From Novipirellula caenicola (lineage in GTDB: Bacteria; Planctomycetota; Planctomycetia; Pirellulales; Pirellulaceae), in contig NZ_BAABRO010000027.1 of NCBI RefSeq assembly GCF_039545035.1, positions 1 to 64,000 of the forward strand: a stretch of DNA of 64,000 nt, written 5' to 3'. A program made the translations under genes and the position numbers. The notes below the pieces were generated by a model. That model was not told the DNA's origin. It saw only the letters and a program-made list of their open reading frames with translations, and searched no databases. Shown here piece after piece: positions 1-8,061 of the stretch. The first letter of the stretch is position 1. The number at the start of each line of letters is the position of its first letter.

Positions 1-1
1 T

Positions 2-253
2 CGTACCAGCAAGAGTTCACCAACCCTCCCCGAAAAACTCGCTGAAGGCTCGTTTTTCGACCCTCCCGATGCGAGCTGGGAGGGTGATCGAATTTCACCT
101 CCCCTGTGGGGAGGTCAGAGTCGGCGGCAGCCGGCTCTGGGTGGGGTTCGTTGTGTTAGAGGTGGATCGTGCCAGCAAGAGTTCACCCGCCCTCCCCGAA
201 AAACTCGCTATAGGCTCGTTTTTCGACCCTGCCGGCGCGAGCGGGGAGGGTGA
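2..253. repeat. 86-bp intergenic direct repeat, two copies
   Basis: Positions 2-87 and 168-253 align over 86 bases without gaps and differ at roughly ten positions. Each copy contains a CCTCCCC box, then GAAAAAC and GTTTTTC about 20 bases apart, and ends in GGGAGGGTGA. Between the copies lies an 8-bp perfect hairpin (ACCTCCCC at 97-104 with GGGGAGGT at 108-115). No credible gene is visible in bases 1-300, so this looks like intergenic repetitive DNA downstream of the leftward isomerase gene. The function is unknown. Confidence 0.75.
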
Positions 254-300
254 AGCAAGTTGCTACGGACGACGGCACCACCTCGCGTCCTGGCCGGCTT

Positions 301-1239
301 CTAGCCGATTTTCTTGGCGACCTTTTCTAGCAACGCTTTGCTCTTGCGGATGCCTTCGTATTCGTCGCCGCCCCCTTCGAACTCGATGCCGACGTAACCG
401 TGGTAGCCATGCTCGACGACGATTCGCATCATCCGTTCGTAGTCGGTGGAGGTTTCGTTGCCCTCTTCGTCAAACTCGTGAGTTTTTGCACTGACCGCTT
501 TCGCGTATGGCATTAACGCTTGGACGCCGTGGTAGCGATTGAACAGGTCTGGATTTTCACCACGGGTGATGTAGAAGTTGCCAAAGTCGGGAAGCGTTCC
601 ACAGTTGTCCATGCCGACACGCTCGATCACCACGGCCAACCAAGCGGCGTTGCTACTGAGTCCACCATGGTTTTCAACGATCACGTTGATGCCATGGGGT
701 GCGGCGAACTCGCTAAGTCGGCGAAGTCCATCGGCGGCGCGATCGAGTTGTTCGGTGTAACTGCCACCGCTCGCTGCGTTGACGCGGATGGAGTGACATC
801 CCAAAAACTTAGCCGCTTCGACCCATTGATGATGATTTTCAACTGCTTGCTTACGCTTTTGTTTATCGGGGTCACCCAGTCGGCCTTCGCCATCGACCAT
901 GATCAATAGACTTTTCACACCGACATCCGAGCAGCGTGTTTTCAGTTCGGTCAAATAGTTGGTGTCACGCGCCTTGTCTTTGAAAAACTGATTGACGTAT
1001 TCGACTGCGTCAATCCCGAACTCTTCTTTGGTGATGCGAGGGAAATCGAGGTTGGTGATCCCTTTGGATTTGTCTCGTAACGTCCGGTGCAGCGACCACT
1101 CGGCGAGCGAAATTTTGTAGGGTGCATCGCCGCCTTCGGCAGCAAACACGCGCTGGCCCGCCAGAGTAGTGGCAGCCGCGGCGGCCATCGAGGCTTGAAG
1201 AAACTGACGACGACTCGGAACGTTGGGGAATGTACGCAT
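301..1239 (-). CDS. Tat-exported sugar phosphate isomerase/epimerase-like TIM-barrel protein
   Basis: A 312-residue protein of the AP-endonuclease-2-like TIM-barrel family (sugar phosphate isomerases/epimerases, hydroxypyruvate-isomerase-like). The N-terminus carries a twin-arginine signal ([20 protein letters not shown], about residues 9-28), so it should be folded in the cytoplasm and exported. Family signatures are the VENHGG segment (about residues 190-195), the LPDFGNFY segment and a C-terminal GYVGIEFEG strand, which together supply Glu, Asp and His metal ligands. It is divergent from the DUF1080 gene at 1470, with about 230 bases between them; such families often occur together in planctomycete sugar catabolism. 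The exact substrate cannot be read from sequence. The ATG at 1239 is the first start before the signal peptide. Confidence 0.88.
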   Translation of the reverse strand: MRTFPNVPSRRQFLQASMAAAAATTLAGQRVFAAEGGDAPYKISLAEWSLHRTLRDKSKGITNLDFPRITKEEFGIDAVEYVNQFFKDKARDTNYLTELKTRCSDVGVKSLLIMVDGEGRLGDPDKQKRKQAVENHHQWVEAAKFLGCHSIRVNAASGGSYTEQLDRAADGLRRLSEFAAPHGINVIVENHGGLSSNAAWLAVVIERVGMDNCGTLPDFGNFYITRGENPDLFNRYHGVQALMPYAKAVSAKTHEFDEEGNETSTDYERMMRIVVEHGYHGYVGIEFEGGGDEYEGIRKSKALLEKVAKKIG

Positions 1240-1469
1240 CGTGAACGAATATCCTGTGTGCTTGATTGGGAGGGATGAAGGAGGGGGTGTCTTTGAATTG
1301 TTTCGCTAAATTGTAATTTGTCGTCCGCCGTTTCGCTTGGGGTAAGCGAGGCAAACAGCGTAAAAAATGTTATGGTCGACCGATCCGATTGCCTGTCGTT
1401 TGCTTTATAATCACGCGGCCTCCCCTGCCTGTTCCTTTCCCACCCCCAGTCCATTCGACGGAAAATTTG

Positions 1470-2225
1470 ATGAAAGCGACATTTTCGCGGTCCACGCCCT
1501 CGCTGTGCTCGGTACTACTTTTCGGCTGGATGTTCGCGGCCACTCCGGTGTTGTCCGAAGAAGCGTTGTCCGAAGACCTGCAGTTTCGCGATCTGTTTAA
1601 TGGCAAGGATTTATCGGGCTGGATCGATGTCAACACATCGCCGGAAACCTGGAGCGTCAAGGATGGGTTGCTGGTTTGCACCGGTCAGCCGATCGGGGTG
1701 ATGCGTTCGGATCGCCAATACGAGAATTTCATTCTCGATATCGAGTGGCGGCATATGGAACCGGGCGGTAACTCAGGTGTGTTTCTTTGGTCTGATGCCA
1801 CACCCGATCCCAAGAATCGATTGCCATTGGGAATGGAAGTGCAAATGCTGGAACTCGATTGGGTGAACCAAAACAAACACGCCGATGGGACGCTGCCGCC
1901 AATCGCCTACGTTCATGGGGAACTGTTTGGTGCAGGCGGGATGACTGCGATCCCCGACAATCCGCGTGGCAATCGCAGCAAGTCGCTTGAGAATCGCTGC
2001 AAAGGCGTTGGGCAGTGGAATCACTACGTCGTCGTGGCGGTCGATGGGACGGTCAAGCTTTCAGTCAACGGAAAGTTCGTCAACGGAATCCGCAATGCAT
2101 CGCTGAAAAAGGGATACCTCTGTTTGGAGTCCGAAGGCCGTGAAATTCACTTTCGCAAGATTCGCATCATGGAATTGCCCGGCGGCATGGCGGACGAGAC
2201 TACCACTGCGGCGCTGCTGAAGTAA
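1470..2225 (+). CDS. Secreted DUF1080 (3-keto-disaccharide hydrolase-like) protein
   Basis: The ATG at 1470 gives 251 residues. An upstream in-frame start at 1389 would put a proline-rich stretch before the signal peptide and is less likely. The N-terminus has a hydrophobic signal (about residues 8-29, ending near SEEAL). The rest fits DUF1080, a jellyroll domain related to concanavalin-like lectins: [16 protein letters not shown] near the start, [10 protein letters not shown] in the middle, and the usual [19 protein letters not shown] close. Some members hydrolyse 3-keto-glycosides; others may simply bind sugar. It probably acts in the periplasm together with the divergent isomerase-like protein. 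Confidence 0.88.
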   Translation: MKATFSRSTPSLCSVLLFGWMFAATPVLSEEALSEDLQFRDLFNGKDLSGWIDVNTSPETWSVKDGLLVCTGQPIGVMRSDRQYENFILDIEWRHMEPGGNSGVFLWSDATPDPKNRLPLGMEVQMLELDWVNQNKHADGTLPPIAYVHGELFGAGGMTAIPDNPRGNRSKSLENRCKGVGQWNHYVVVAVDGTVKLSVNGKFVNGIRNASLKKGYLCLESEGREIHFRKIRIMELPGGMADETTTAALLK

Positions 2226-2239
2226 CGAAGAGTTGCACC

Positions 2240-2920
2240 TTAGTCTCCCATGCGTGTGGGCTGTCGCCGCTGATAGATCGCGGCAACGATCATTTCAAAG
2301 TGGAAGGTGCTTTGGAACTGAGGTTCAAATCCGAGGTCGCGAAGCTGCGGACGAGGATCAACAATGCGTCGAGTTCGAAGTCCAGTTTGCCAGCGGAAAA
2401 ACGTGTGCATGATGGCAAGCCAAAACTTTGCCCACATGCGCCGCAGTCCTCGATCGGGCTCACAAAAATCGACAACGTACCAATTCGATTGCGGCTTGAG
2501 TGCACCGGCGATGCGTGGCAGCAGCTTGCTGAGTTGAGGTGCATCAAAGCAGTCGAGGAAAAATGCCGTGATCACGATGTCAAACGTTGACGTCGGAAAC
2601 GCAAACATCTCGATCGGCGAGCATATCCATGTGACGTCATGCCGATTCAAAGCGGCGATGCGGTTGCGTTGCTGCTCGAGCATTTTGGGGCTGAGGTCCA
2701 CGCTGGTGACCTTGGCAGCGGGGCATTGTTGCAAAAATGCTTCGAGTAGTCGACCATCGCCATCGCCCAGGATCAACACGCGAGGAGACGAATGGAGATC
2801 GGTAAGTTGGCGGATTCCTGAAACGCGAGCTCGCTGAAGCGTGTTGCCGAATCGCAACTTTTCGATCCACGCATAGTGACGGGCAAGCCGGTCGTAGCCC
2901 GCGGCGCCGCGGTCGCTCAT
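2240..2920 (-). CDS. Class I SAM-dependent methyltransferase (UbiE-like)
   Basis: A 226-residue cytoplasmic protein with a Rossmann-type SAM domain: motif I VLILGDGDGRLLE (about residues 48-60), acidic residue in SVDLSPKML (about 74-82), and motif IV-like FDIVITAFFLDCFD. The overall pattern resembles the UbiE/Methyltransf_25 group acting on small molecules or lipids. Its ATG overlaps the stop of the upstream membrane-protein gene as ATGA, so the two are probably translationally coupled and act in one pathway. If the partner is a UbiA-like prenyltransferase, a quinone or lipid pathway would be natural, but the substrate is not identifiable. Confidence 0.85.
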   Translation of the reverse strand: MSDRGAAGYDRLARHYAWIEKLRFGNTLQRARVSGIRQLTDLHSSPRVLILGDGDGRLLEAFLQQCPAAKVTSVDLSPKMLEQQRNRIAALNRHDVTWICSPIEMFAFPTSTFDIVITAFFLDCFDAPQLSKLLPRIAGALKPQSNWYVVDFCEPDRGLRRMWAKFWLAIMHTFFRWQTGLRTRRIVDPRPQLRDLGFEPQFQSTFHFEMIVAAIYQRRQPTRMGD

Positions 2921-3963
2921 GTCACGATTGCCATCACCAGGAAGGGAGATAGCAGTGCAAAATCGGCAAGCTCTCCCAGCGATGATGAGTTACACGGTGA
3001 CGTACTGCACTGTGATGAACTGCACTGGGACGAACTGCACTGGGATGAACTGGGGTGGGATGAACTGGGGTGGGATGAACTGGGGTGGGATGAACTGGGG
3101 TGGGATGAACTGGGGTGGGATGAACTGGGGTGATGCGGTCGATCATCGATCGACCAGGCAATCGGAATCAGCAAAAAGCTGCTCAGCGAAGTGGGGGTGG
3201 CAATCGATAGGGGAATCCATCCGCCAATACCAAGGCCCGCGGATACCGTGGCCAACCCACCGGCAAGCCAAGGAAGGTAGACGGATAGTTGAGGGTACAT
3301 CAACACTGCCGAATCCATTCCTTGTTGTCGATCGCTAGGCCGTTGGGCTGTGGCTACGCACAAACAATTCAGTACGAACAAGGCTGCCATTAATGCAATC
3401 GTCACGACAAGCGAAAATGTCACACGTGATGTCACCACCGGCAGACTCACCCCGATGGCAAACAGCGAACCGACAATGAACTCTTTGGGCAATCCCCGTC
3501 GGCGTGATGGTGCATCGTGGACCGCTGCCGCATAGAGGGCGACGAAGCCCAATAAGATACCACCGCCAAACAATAGCTCGCGATGCAAGTAGGTGAACGC
3601 GATCAGGCCGCCGGTAATCAACACCACGCACCACAGCGGCCACAACAGCGAAGACCAACGTTTCGCAAATCGATGGCGTGGTGCTGCGTTGCGGCAAAAG
3701 TTCATCCGCCGGCAATCCAACAAACGGTCTGCCGTGTAGATCAACCACACGGTCATGAACAAGACCACCGTTGACGCAGTCATCATTGGCGTCCCATTGG
3801 GCTGGACAGGCGACGCGGCGGGATCGACAAAGGCAGAACGGATCAGCCACTGCCAACCGATGGCCACCAGCGGCGCGTCCAGCGATAGGATATTGGGGAT
3901 CGAGATCAGCCCCCGCCATGAACGTGTCGTCGCTTGTGATGAATCCGAAAGGATGGTCGCCAT
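2917..3963 (-). CDS. Polytopic membrane protein, possibly UbiA-like, with HPSSS repeat tract
   Basis: The ATG at 3963 gives 348 residues. An open frame extends upstream but would run antisense over the next gene. I count seven to eight hydrophobic segments. The second ends in LIYTADRLLD, which loosely resembles the first Asp-rich motif of UbiA prenyltransferases, but a clean NDxxDxxxD is absent, so the assignment is tentative. Residues about 279-322 consist of six exact HPSSS pentapeptides followed by QCSSS-type degenerate ones, encoded by a 15-bp DNA repeat. A final hydrophobic segment follows, so the tract lies in a loop. It is coupled by ATGA overlap to the methyltransferase at 2920. Confidence 0.75.
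   Translation of the reverse strand: MATILSDSSQATTRSWRGLISIPNILSLDAPLVAIGWQWLIRSAFVDPAASPVQPNGTPMMTASTVVLFMTVWLIYTADRLLDCRRMNFCRNAAPRHRFAKRWSSLLWPLWCVVLITGGLIAFTYLHRELLFGGGILLGFVALYAAAVHDAPSRRRGLPKEFIVGSLFAIGVSLPVVTSRVTFSLVVTIALMAALFVLNCLCVATAQRPSDRQQGMDSAVLMYPQLSVYLPWLAGGLATVSAGLGIGGWIPLSIATPTSLSSFLLIPIAWSIDDRPHHPSSSHPSSSHPSSSHPSSSHPSSSHPSSSQCSSSQCSSSQCSTSPCNSSSLGELADFALLSPFLVMAIVT
2996..3130. repeat. In-frame 15-bp tandem repeat (VNTR-like)
   Basis: Six exact copies of TGGGATGAACTGGGG occupy 3041-3130. Three degenerate copies ending in TGCAC precede them at 2996-3040, and a weaker trace lies at 2981-2995. The unit is a multiple of three, so copy-number change keeps the leftward membrane-protein gene in frame and only alters the number of HPSSS pentapeptides. 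The exact copies at one end and degenerate ones at the other suggest recent expansion from one side. Confidence 0.95.
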
Positions 3964-4187
3964 GCGTGTGGTCCTCGATAGCGTCCTTTGCCGGAACTTG
4001 TTGTCAAGAATGTTTTGCGAATCGTCCCGGCCGCATCTGTCGGTACGGTGGTGTTTTTTTGAAAGTGGCCTCGCCGCCGTGGGTTTGGGGGGTGTTGCTG
4101 CCACGGATTTCTGTGATCGACCCTGCCGCCCTGTGATACCATAGTGCACGAATCGAATTTTTTTGAGGGGCGTTGCAAGGGTAGACG

Positions 4188-5000
4188 ATGCGGATCTTGA
4201 AAACGATGCGGATTTGGAAAGCACTGTGTCTGGTGTGGCTTGCAATTTCGTTTTGCGGGTGCTCGCGAGGTTATCGTGACGACTTGGATTATTCGTACGG
4301 GGTGGTGCAAACATGGCCAATGGAATCGCTGTTGTTTGGCGACTTGGTCCAATTTGAATCCGTTCCACTGGATCTGGACGAAACCGAATCGCTTCGCAAA
4401 TTGATTCTCGACGACAGCATTGCGGCAAATCGCAACGTCTTAGAAGTGGGGACAGGCACGGGATTGATCGCCATTTTGTGTCTTCAAAACGAAGCGAGCC
4501 GAGTCGTTGCGATCGACTGGAATCCTGCTGCGGTTGCCAATGCTCGCTACAACGCTGCGGCTTTGGATAGCGAGGCAAATTTGGAAGTACGGTCCACCGG
4601 ACGCAAGGAAGCAGTGTTGTCCGCGGTCCAAGAAAAAGAAAAATTTGATTTGGTGATCGTTAATTTTTCTGATGCGATCCCCCCGGCGGTGTCTGGCGAC
4701 GGGGTGACCGAGGCCAGGATTGAAGATCCCGATGACTGGAGAGATGCGTTACTGGATCACTTGAAACCGCATTTGAACGTCGGCGGCCGAGCCTTGTTTG
4801 TGGTGCACCATAAACAAGCCATCTCGCGACTCATTGACGCAGCTCAAAGCAAACACTATCAGGCAAAGGTGCTCGATTCTCGCGACTGGGAAACGTTAGA
4901 CCGTGAGATCCGTCCCAGTTTGATCGTCGAGATTCGGATTGCCGCCAATCCCGAAATTGTCTCCGAAGGAGAGTTTATTTCACCCCCCTTGTCGCAGTAA
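4188..5000 (+). CDS. Lipoprotein-like SAM-dependent methyltransferase
   Basis: A 270-residue protein with two features that do not normally go together. The N-terminus looks like a lipoprotein signal: basic residues, a hydrophobic stretch, then FCGCS with the candidate lipid-bearing Cys at residue 25. The body is a class I methyltransferase: motif I VLEVGTGTGLIAI (about residues 86-98), acidic VVAIDWNP (about 107-114), and VIVNFSDAIPP (about 157-167) where N5-glutamine methyltransferases of the PrmC/HemK type have NPPY. A second in-frame ATG at 4206 lies in a near-exact 18-base duplication of the start region and would still leave the signal-like segment. Either a methyltransferase is tethered outside the membrane, where SAM is not expected, or the N-terminus is only a membrane anchor. 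Confidence 0.82.
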   Translation: MRILKTMRIWKALCLVWLAISFCGCSRGYRDDLDYSYGVVQTWPMESLLFGDLVQFESVPLDLDETESLRKLILDDSIAANRNVLEVGTGTGLIAILCLQNEASRVVAIDWNPAAVANARYNAAALDSEANLEVRSTGRKEAVLSAVQEKEKFDLVIVNFSDAIPPAVSGDGVTEARIEDPDDWRDALLDHLKPHLNVGGRALFVVHHKQAISRLIDAAQSKHYQAKVLDSRDWETLDREIRPSLIVEIRIAANPEIVSEGEFISPPLSQ

Positions 5001-5267
5001 ATTCAGCGGTGTGATCCGAGTGGTAAAGGAATGACTTGTTTCGATGGCGATCGTAACGCCATTAACTCGATGCGATGGCGTTTGTCAAGCATCTGTCAGG
5101 CTCGGGTTTGATTGTTAAAAAAAGTAAGGGCAATTTGCCTTGCGACCGTATCGCTCACGTCACTAATATTAAGATAGCTCGTCACGTTTCTTTTCATTTG
5201 AATTTCAGCATCGGGTTTGTGTACCCGGCGCGTTGACGAGATTAACCCACGGTTGGATGACTGATTG

Positions 5268-5576
5268 ATGATTCATTACACCTGTGATCGTTGTAAACGG
5301 GAAATCGATACCGCTTGCGAAATTCGATACACGGTGCAGCTTGAGGTTCAAGCCGCACCCGATCCGCAACTCGGTGATTTTGATGAGGACATTGATCACT
5401 TGACTGAGTTGCATCAGATCCTTGAAGGCATCGCAGAAGAGGACGAGATGGATCTGTCCAATGCGGAAACCAGTCTGCAGGGACGTTACGATTTATGTCC
5501 TGAATGCCATCGTCAATTCTTAAAAAACCCGCTCGGCCGAGATGCGTTTCACGCGATCGGTTTCAGCAATAACTAA
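5268..5576 (+). CDS. Small zinc-ribbon protein of unknown function
   Basis: The ATG at 5268 gives 102 residues (a TTG lies immediately upstream in frame). Two Cys pairs, CDRCKRE (about residues 6-12) and LCPECHRQF (about 75-83), are spaced as for a zinc ribbon, separated by an acidic stretch. No signal peptide or membrane segment is present, so it should be cytoplasmic. I recognise no named family. The gene stands alone, preceded by about 265 bases of AT-richer sequence that may hold its promoter and followed by a short tandem-repeat array. Confidence 0.75.
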   Translation: MIHYTCDRCKREIDTACEIRYTVQLEVQAAPDPQLGDFDEDIDHLTELHQILEGIAEEDEMDLSNAETSLQGRYDLCPECHRQFLKNPLGRDAFHAIGFSNN

Positions 5577-5657
5577 ACAGTCTCGTTGACCGAGCAGCCC
5601 CGTTAACCGAACAGCCCTGTTAACGAAACAGCCCTGTTAACGAAACAGCCCGTTCGC
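5574..5657. repeat. 17-bp tandem repeat array
   Basis: About five units of 17 bases follow one another, beginning in the stop region of the zinc-ribbon gene. The best units are CGAACAGCCCTGTTAAC (5608-5624) and GAAACAGCCCTGTTAAC (5625-5641). Each full unit ends in the palindrome GTTAAC. The outer units (5574-5590, 5642-5657) are degenerate. There are no unique spacers, so this is not a CRISPR array. Confidence 0.85.
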
Positions 5658-5744
5658 TAAGTCGATGCCGCGAACTCGTCGCCATCGACGTTGGCGACAA
5701 ACGCAGGTTGTCGATCTAGTCAAAGCGAAACGGTCGTGTGAGCC

Positions 5745-5845
5745 GAGTGCCGTAATGCACCGGGCCGTGCTTGGGACAAAGCCACTTTCGCGTCGCAGCT
5801 CACTAATTCAGCAAGCCGCTTGGTTTGACAAGCCGCTTGGTTTGA
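5745..5845. repeat. Partial core-B palindromic element plus 17-bp tandem duplication
   Basis: Bases 5745-5818 align with the right half of the element at 40120-40222: GTGCCGTAA, GCACCGGG, CGTGC, TGGGAC, CGCGTCGC, GCTCACTAA and terminal CAAGCCG are shared in order. The terminal repeat is degenerate (CTAATTCAGCAAGCCG). Directly after it, CAAGCCGCTTGGTTTGA occurs twice in tandem (5812-5828, 5829-5845). It looks like a decayed, one-sided copy of the element family at 11205 and 40120. Confidence 0.75.
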
Positions 5846-5855
5846 TTCGAATGTC

Positions 5856-6947
5856 TTACTCGACCGCTGGCTTCGCTGCGGAGTAGCGTGTTGAGGGGGC
5901 ACCCACATCGGCAACGTCGGACATGGTGATTTCGACTGGGGATGGCTCATTCAACCGGGTGAACGTCTCGCGGGCGTCGCAGTAATCGATGGCAACAACA
6001 CGCGTCTGCACCGGCAGTTCCAGAATCTCTTTGTCCGAATAGGGATTGGTCGCGTCCAACAACAATCGCTCGACCCAGCGAGTCGAACGGTTACGGTCCT
6101 TGGCATCAAAGATTTGGGTGACGCTGCGGACCAGCGACGGTAGCGAGCTGTTTCGTTTTTGCAGATGCTCGATTGCCGCGCGTCGCAGTGTCTCTTCGGC
6201 ACTCGACAGATCCTTGGCAGCATCGAGGGCTGCTTGATCGCCATCGCTGTATGCAGCGACCACGAAATGCGCGTTACCAAGGGTGACCACTTCTTTGTCC
6301 CAGCCGCCGAACGATTTCTTTTCGCTTTGCGCGATTACCGATACATCGATCAATCCGCCTCGCCAATGATCGGGAACCTTGAACGTCAAACGAAAGGTCT
6401 TTTCGCCTTCGAGTACTTGTTGTTCGGTCCAGTTCAATTTGAAATATACCCCGCGTCCTCGATTGATCGTGCCCGAGGCGGTCACGGTTTGGACGGCTGA
6501 GACGCGATCGTATTGCAGCGATTCGGTGGCCTTGTTGGATTGATCGACACCAAAACTTCCGACAGCGAAATGCGAAAGCGTTCCGTCGACCGACAAGCCT
6601 GCTGACTTGGCGTTTTCGTCCGTCGTTTTGATTTGGATTGCTCCTTGAATGGGACTCGCCACTTCGGTTCGCGGAGCGTAGTCGGCAATTTGCATTGCAC
6701 GGTCGCGGGGTTGGCAGCGAACGATCCATTGATCGATCCGTTTGGGTTCCGGAGCCACGATCATGGATGAAAGTTTCAATTCGACATCGACCAAGCGAGC
6801 CCCAGTGCTGTCGCACGAATTGGGAACCGCCGCGGCGACCAAAGGCAGGTCGAACGAGATTTCGGGGTTGGATGCTTGCGATGTTTTGGAGAGCCCTGCG
6901 GATTGGACAAGCAGAATCGCAGAGAAAAACATGAGGGAGCGTTGCAT
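5856..6947 (-). CDS. Secreted protein of unknown function
   Basis: The ATG at 6947 is preceded by AAGGAA at good spacing and gives 363 residues; an in-frame start 11 codons upstream lacks this support. Residues 1 to about 25 form a signal peptide (MQRSLMFFSAILLVQSAG). The mature part is mixed beta-rich sequence without motifs I can assign: a middle region with GVYFKLNWTEQQVLEGEKTF suggests a beta-sandwich, and the C-terminal third is helical and charged with several Arg pairs. No catalytic signature or Cys pattern is visible. It stands alone between repeat-rich intergenic stretches. It is probably periplasmic and taxon-restricted. Confidence 0.75.
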   Translation of the reverse strand: MQRSLMFFSAILLVQSAGLSKTSQASNPEISFDLPLVAAAVPNSCDSTGARLVDVELKLSSMIVAPEPKRIDQWIVRCQPRDRAMQIADYAPRTEVASPIQGAIQIKTTDENAKSAGLSVDGTLSHFAVGSFGVDQSNKATESLQYDRVSAVQTVTASGTINRGRGVYFKLNWTEQQVLEGEKTFRLTFKVPDHWRGGLIDVSVIAQSEKKSFGGWDKEVVTLGNAHFVVAAYSDGDQAALDAAKDLSSAEETLRRAAIEHLQKRNSSLPSLVRSVTQIFDAKDRNRSTRWVERLLLDATNPYSDKEILELPVQTRVVAIDYCDARETFTRLNEPSPVEITMSDVADVGAPSTRYSAAKPAVE

Positions 6948-7475
6948 TTCAATATTCCTTTTCTTTGATCTCGGCAACATCCATCGAGTGTCCCTTGGCG
7001 GGGGCGATGGTTTTGTGCGAACAAGACTTCCGTATGTTGTCTTGCCGGATCCTCCGGGCTATCAAACGCCGACGCTGTACGAAGCCGTCGGGGGATGAAA
7101 TCCAGTTTCCGTCTTGGAAAAGGGCAAAGGCGAACGGGATAGGGAATCCGATCCGCTACGATCGCCTCGCAAAGGAACTGTATTGGTGGCTCTCGCAGAA
7201 AGCAAACGAACAAGATCCCCGGGCAAGCCCGTCAATGAAAACTCACTTTCCATCGACACCCGTGAAACATTCGCAATGTCATCGATCGCTCCGCGAACGT
7301 GCGGTTTATTATTGTCGTAGCTAGGCTCGCCAAAGCGTGGATTTCCGCCGTCTGGCGACGGCAGCTACGTCGAAATACGACAGTTTTTTTCCGTTCGTGC
7401 TCCGCGAGCCTAACGCCGCGTCACTGCGAAGCACGCAAACTCGCATCCCACCGCGCCGCAGCGTGAAACACGCTG
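6948..7475. other. Gene-free stretch with palindromic repeat and hairpin
   Basis: No credible coding region is seen; the open frames here are low-quality shadows. It contains the 7314-7370 palindromic element (listed separately) and, next to the miaE stop, a perfect 8-bp hairpin GCAGCGTG/CACGCTGC (7458-7465 and 7469-7476, loop AAA). The hairpin could end leftward ftsY-miaE transcripts, although no U-run follows on that strand. The promoter of the secreted protein should lie in the left part. Confidence 0.6.
7314..7370 (+). repeat. GTCGTAGCTA palindromic intergenic repeat, copy 1
   Basis: The first 30 bases (GTCGTAGCTA, GGCTCGCCAA, AGCGTGGATT) match the reverse complement of 15771-15800 at 27 of 30 positions. 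The copy continues with a CCGTC/GACGG hairpin (loop TGGC) and a second AGCTACG. Dispersed, structured and intergenic, it behaves like a REP-type element. Confidence 0.75.
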
Positions 7476-8057
7476 CTAGCTATGCATCCGCGGCAGCGGA
7501 GAGCCTGCGGCGATGATCTTTGCTTCGCAAGCGGACAGTTGGTTCAGTCGTTCACGCACCGTTTCCCGTGGGGCAAAGTATTCCGCGAGCCGCACGTACG
7601 TGGTGTGATGTCGTGCTTCGCTTTCAAAAAGCCCCGCGTAGAAATCGGCCAGCTCCGGCTCGCGATGACGAACGTGCTCGGCAAGCAGACTGAAACGCTC
7701 GCAGCTGCGAGCTTCAATCAGCGATGCGACAAGCAGCCGGTCGACCGCGCGATCGGGTTCCTGGGATCGAACGAGTTCGTTCAATTCTTTGCCATAGGGG
7801 CCGGGCGTCAGCCGTCGGAACTCGATCCCACGCTGCTGGAGGATATCCAGCACCATTTCAAAGTGTTCGAGTTCCTCTTCGACAATTCGTTTCATCTCGC
7901 GGCAAAGGTCGCGATTCACTGCATAGGCATTGATAAAGTTCATTGCCGTCGACGCCGCTTTGCGTTCACAGTGGGCGTGATCGATCAGGATTTCGTCGAG
8001 ATGCTGGTCGACCTGTTCGAACCAGCGGGCGGCGGATTCGGATTGTAAATGCAACAT
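7476..8057 (-). CDS. miaE: tRNA-(ms2io6A)-hydroxylase
   Basis: The ATG at 8057 gives 193 residues, the usual length of MiaE. This diiron, ferritin-like hydroxylase converts 2-methylthio-N6-isopentenyladenosine at tRNA position 37 to its hydroxylated form. The helical bundle carries the expected ligand motifs: DHAHCERKAASTA (about residues 25-37), REMKRIVEEELEHFE with the ExxH ligands (about 54-68), IEARSCERF and ESEARHHTTY. It starts four bases after the ftsY stop, so the two are co-transcribed. Its presence implies MiaA and MiaB elsewhere in the genome. Confidence 0.93.
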   Translation of the reverse strand: MLHLQSESAARWFEQVDQHLDEILIDHAHCERKAASTAMNFINAYAVNRDLCREMKRIVEEELEHFEMVLDILQQRGIEFRRLTPGPYGKELNELVRSQEPDRAVDRLLVASLIEARSCERFSLLAEHVRHREPELADFYAGLFESEARHHTTYVRLAEYFAPRETVRERLNQLSACEAKIIAAGSPLPRMHS

Positions 8058-8061
8058 CGGC

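Noticed and set aside
2919-3338. Rightward open frame translating the 15-bp repeat as NWGGM units
   Set aside because: Any 15-bp repeat without stops keeps several frames open; the leftward frame has membrane helices and gene coupling, this one has no conserved content outside the repeat.
5574-5657. CRISPR-like array
   Set aside because: Units are directly adjacent without spacers and no cas gene is present.
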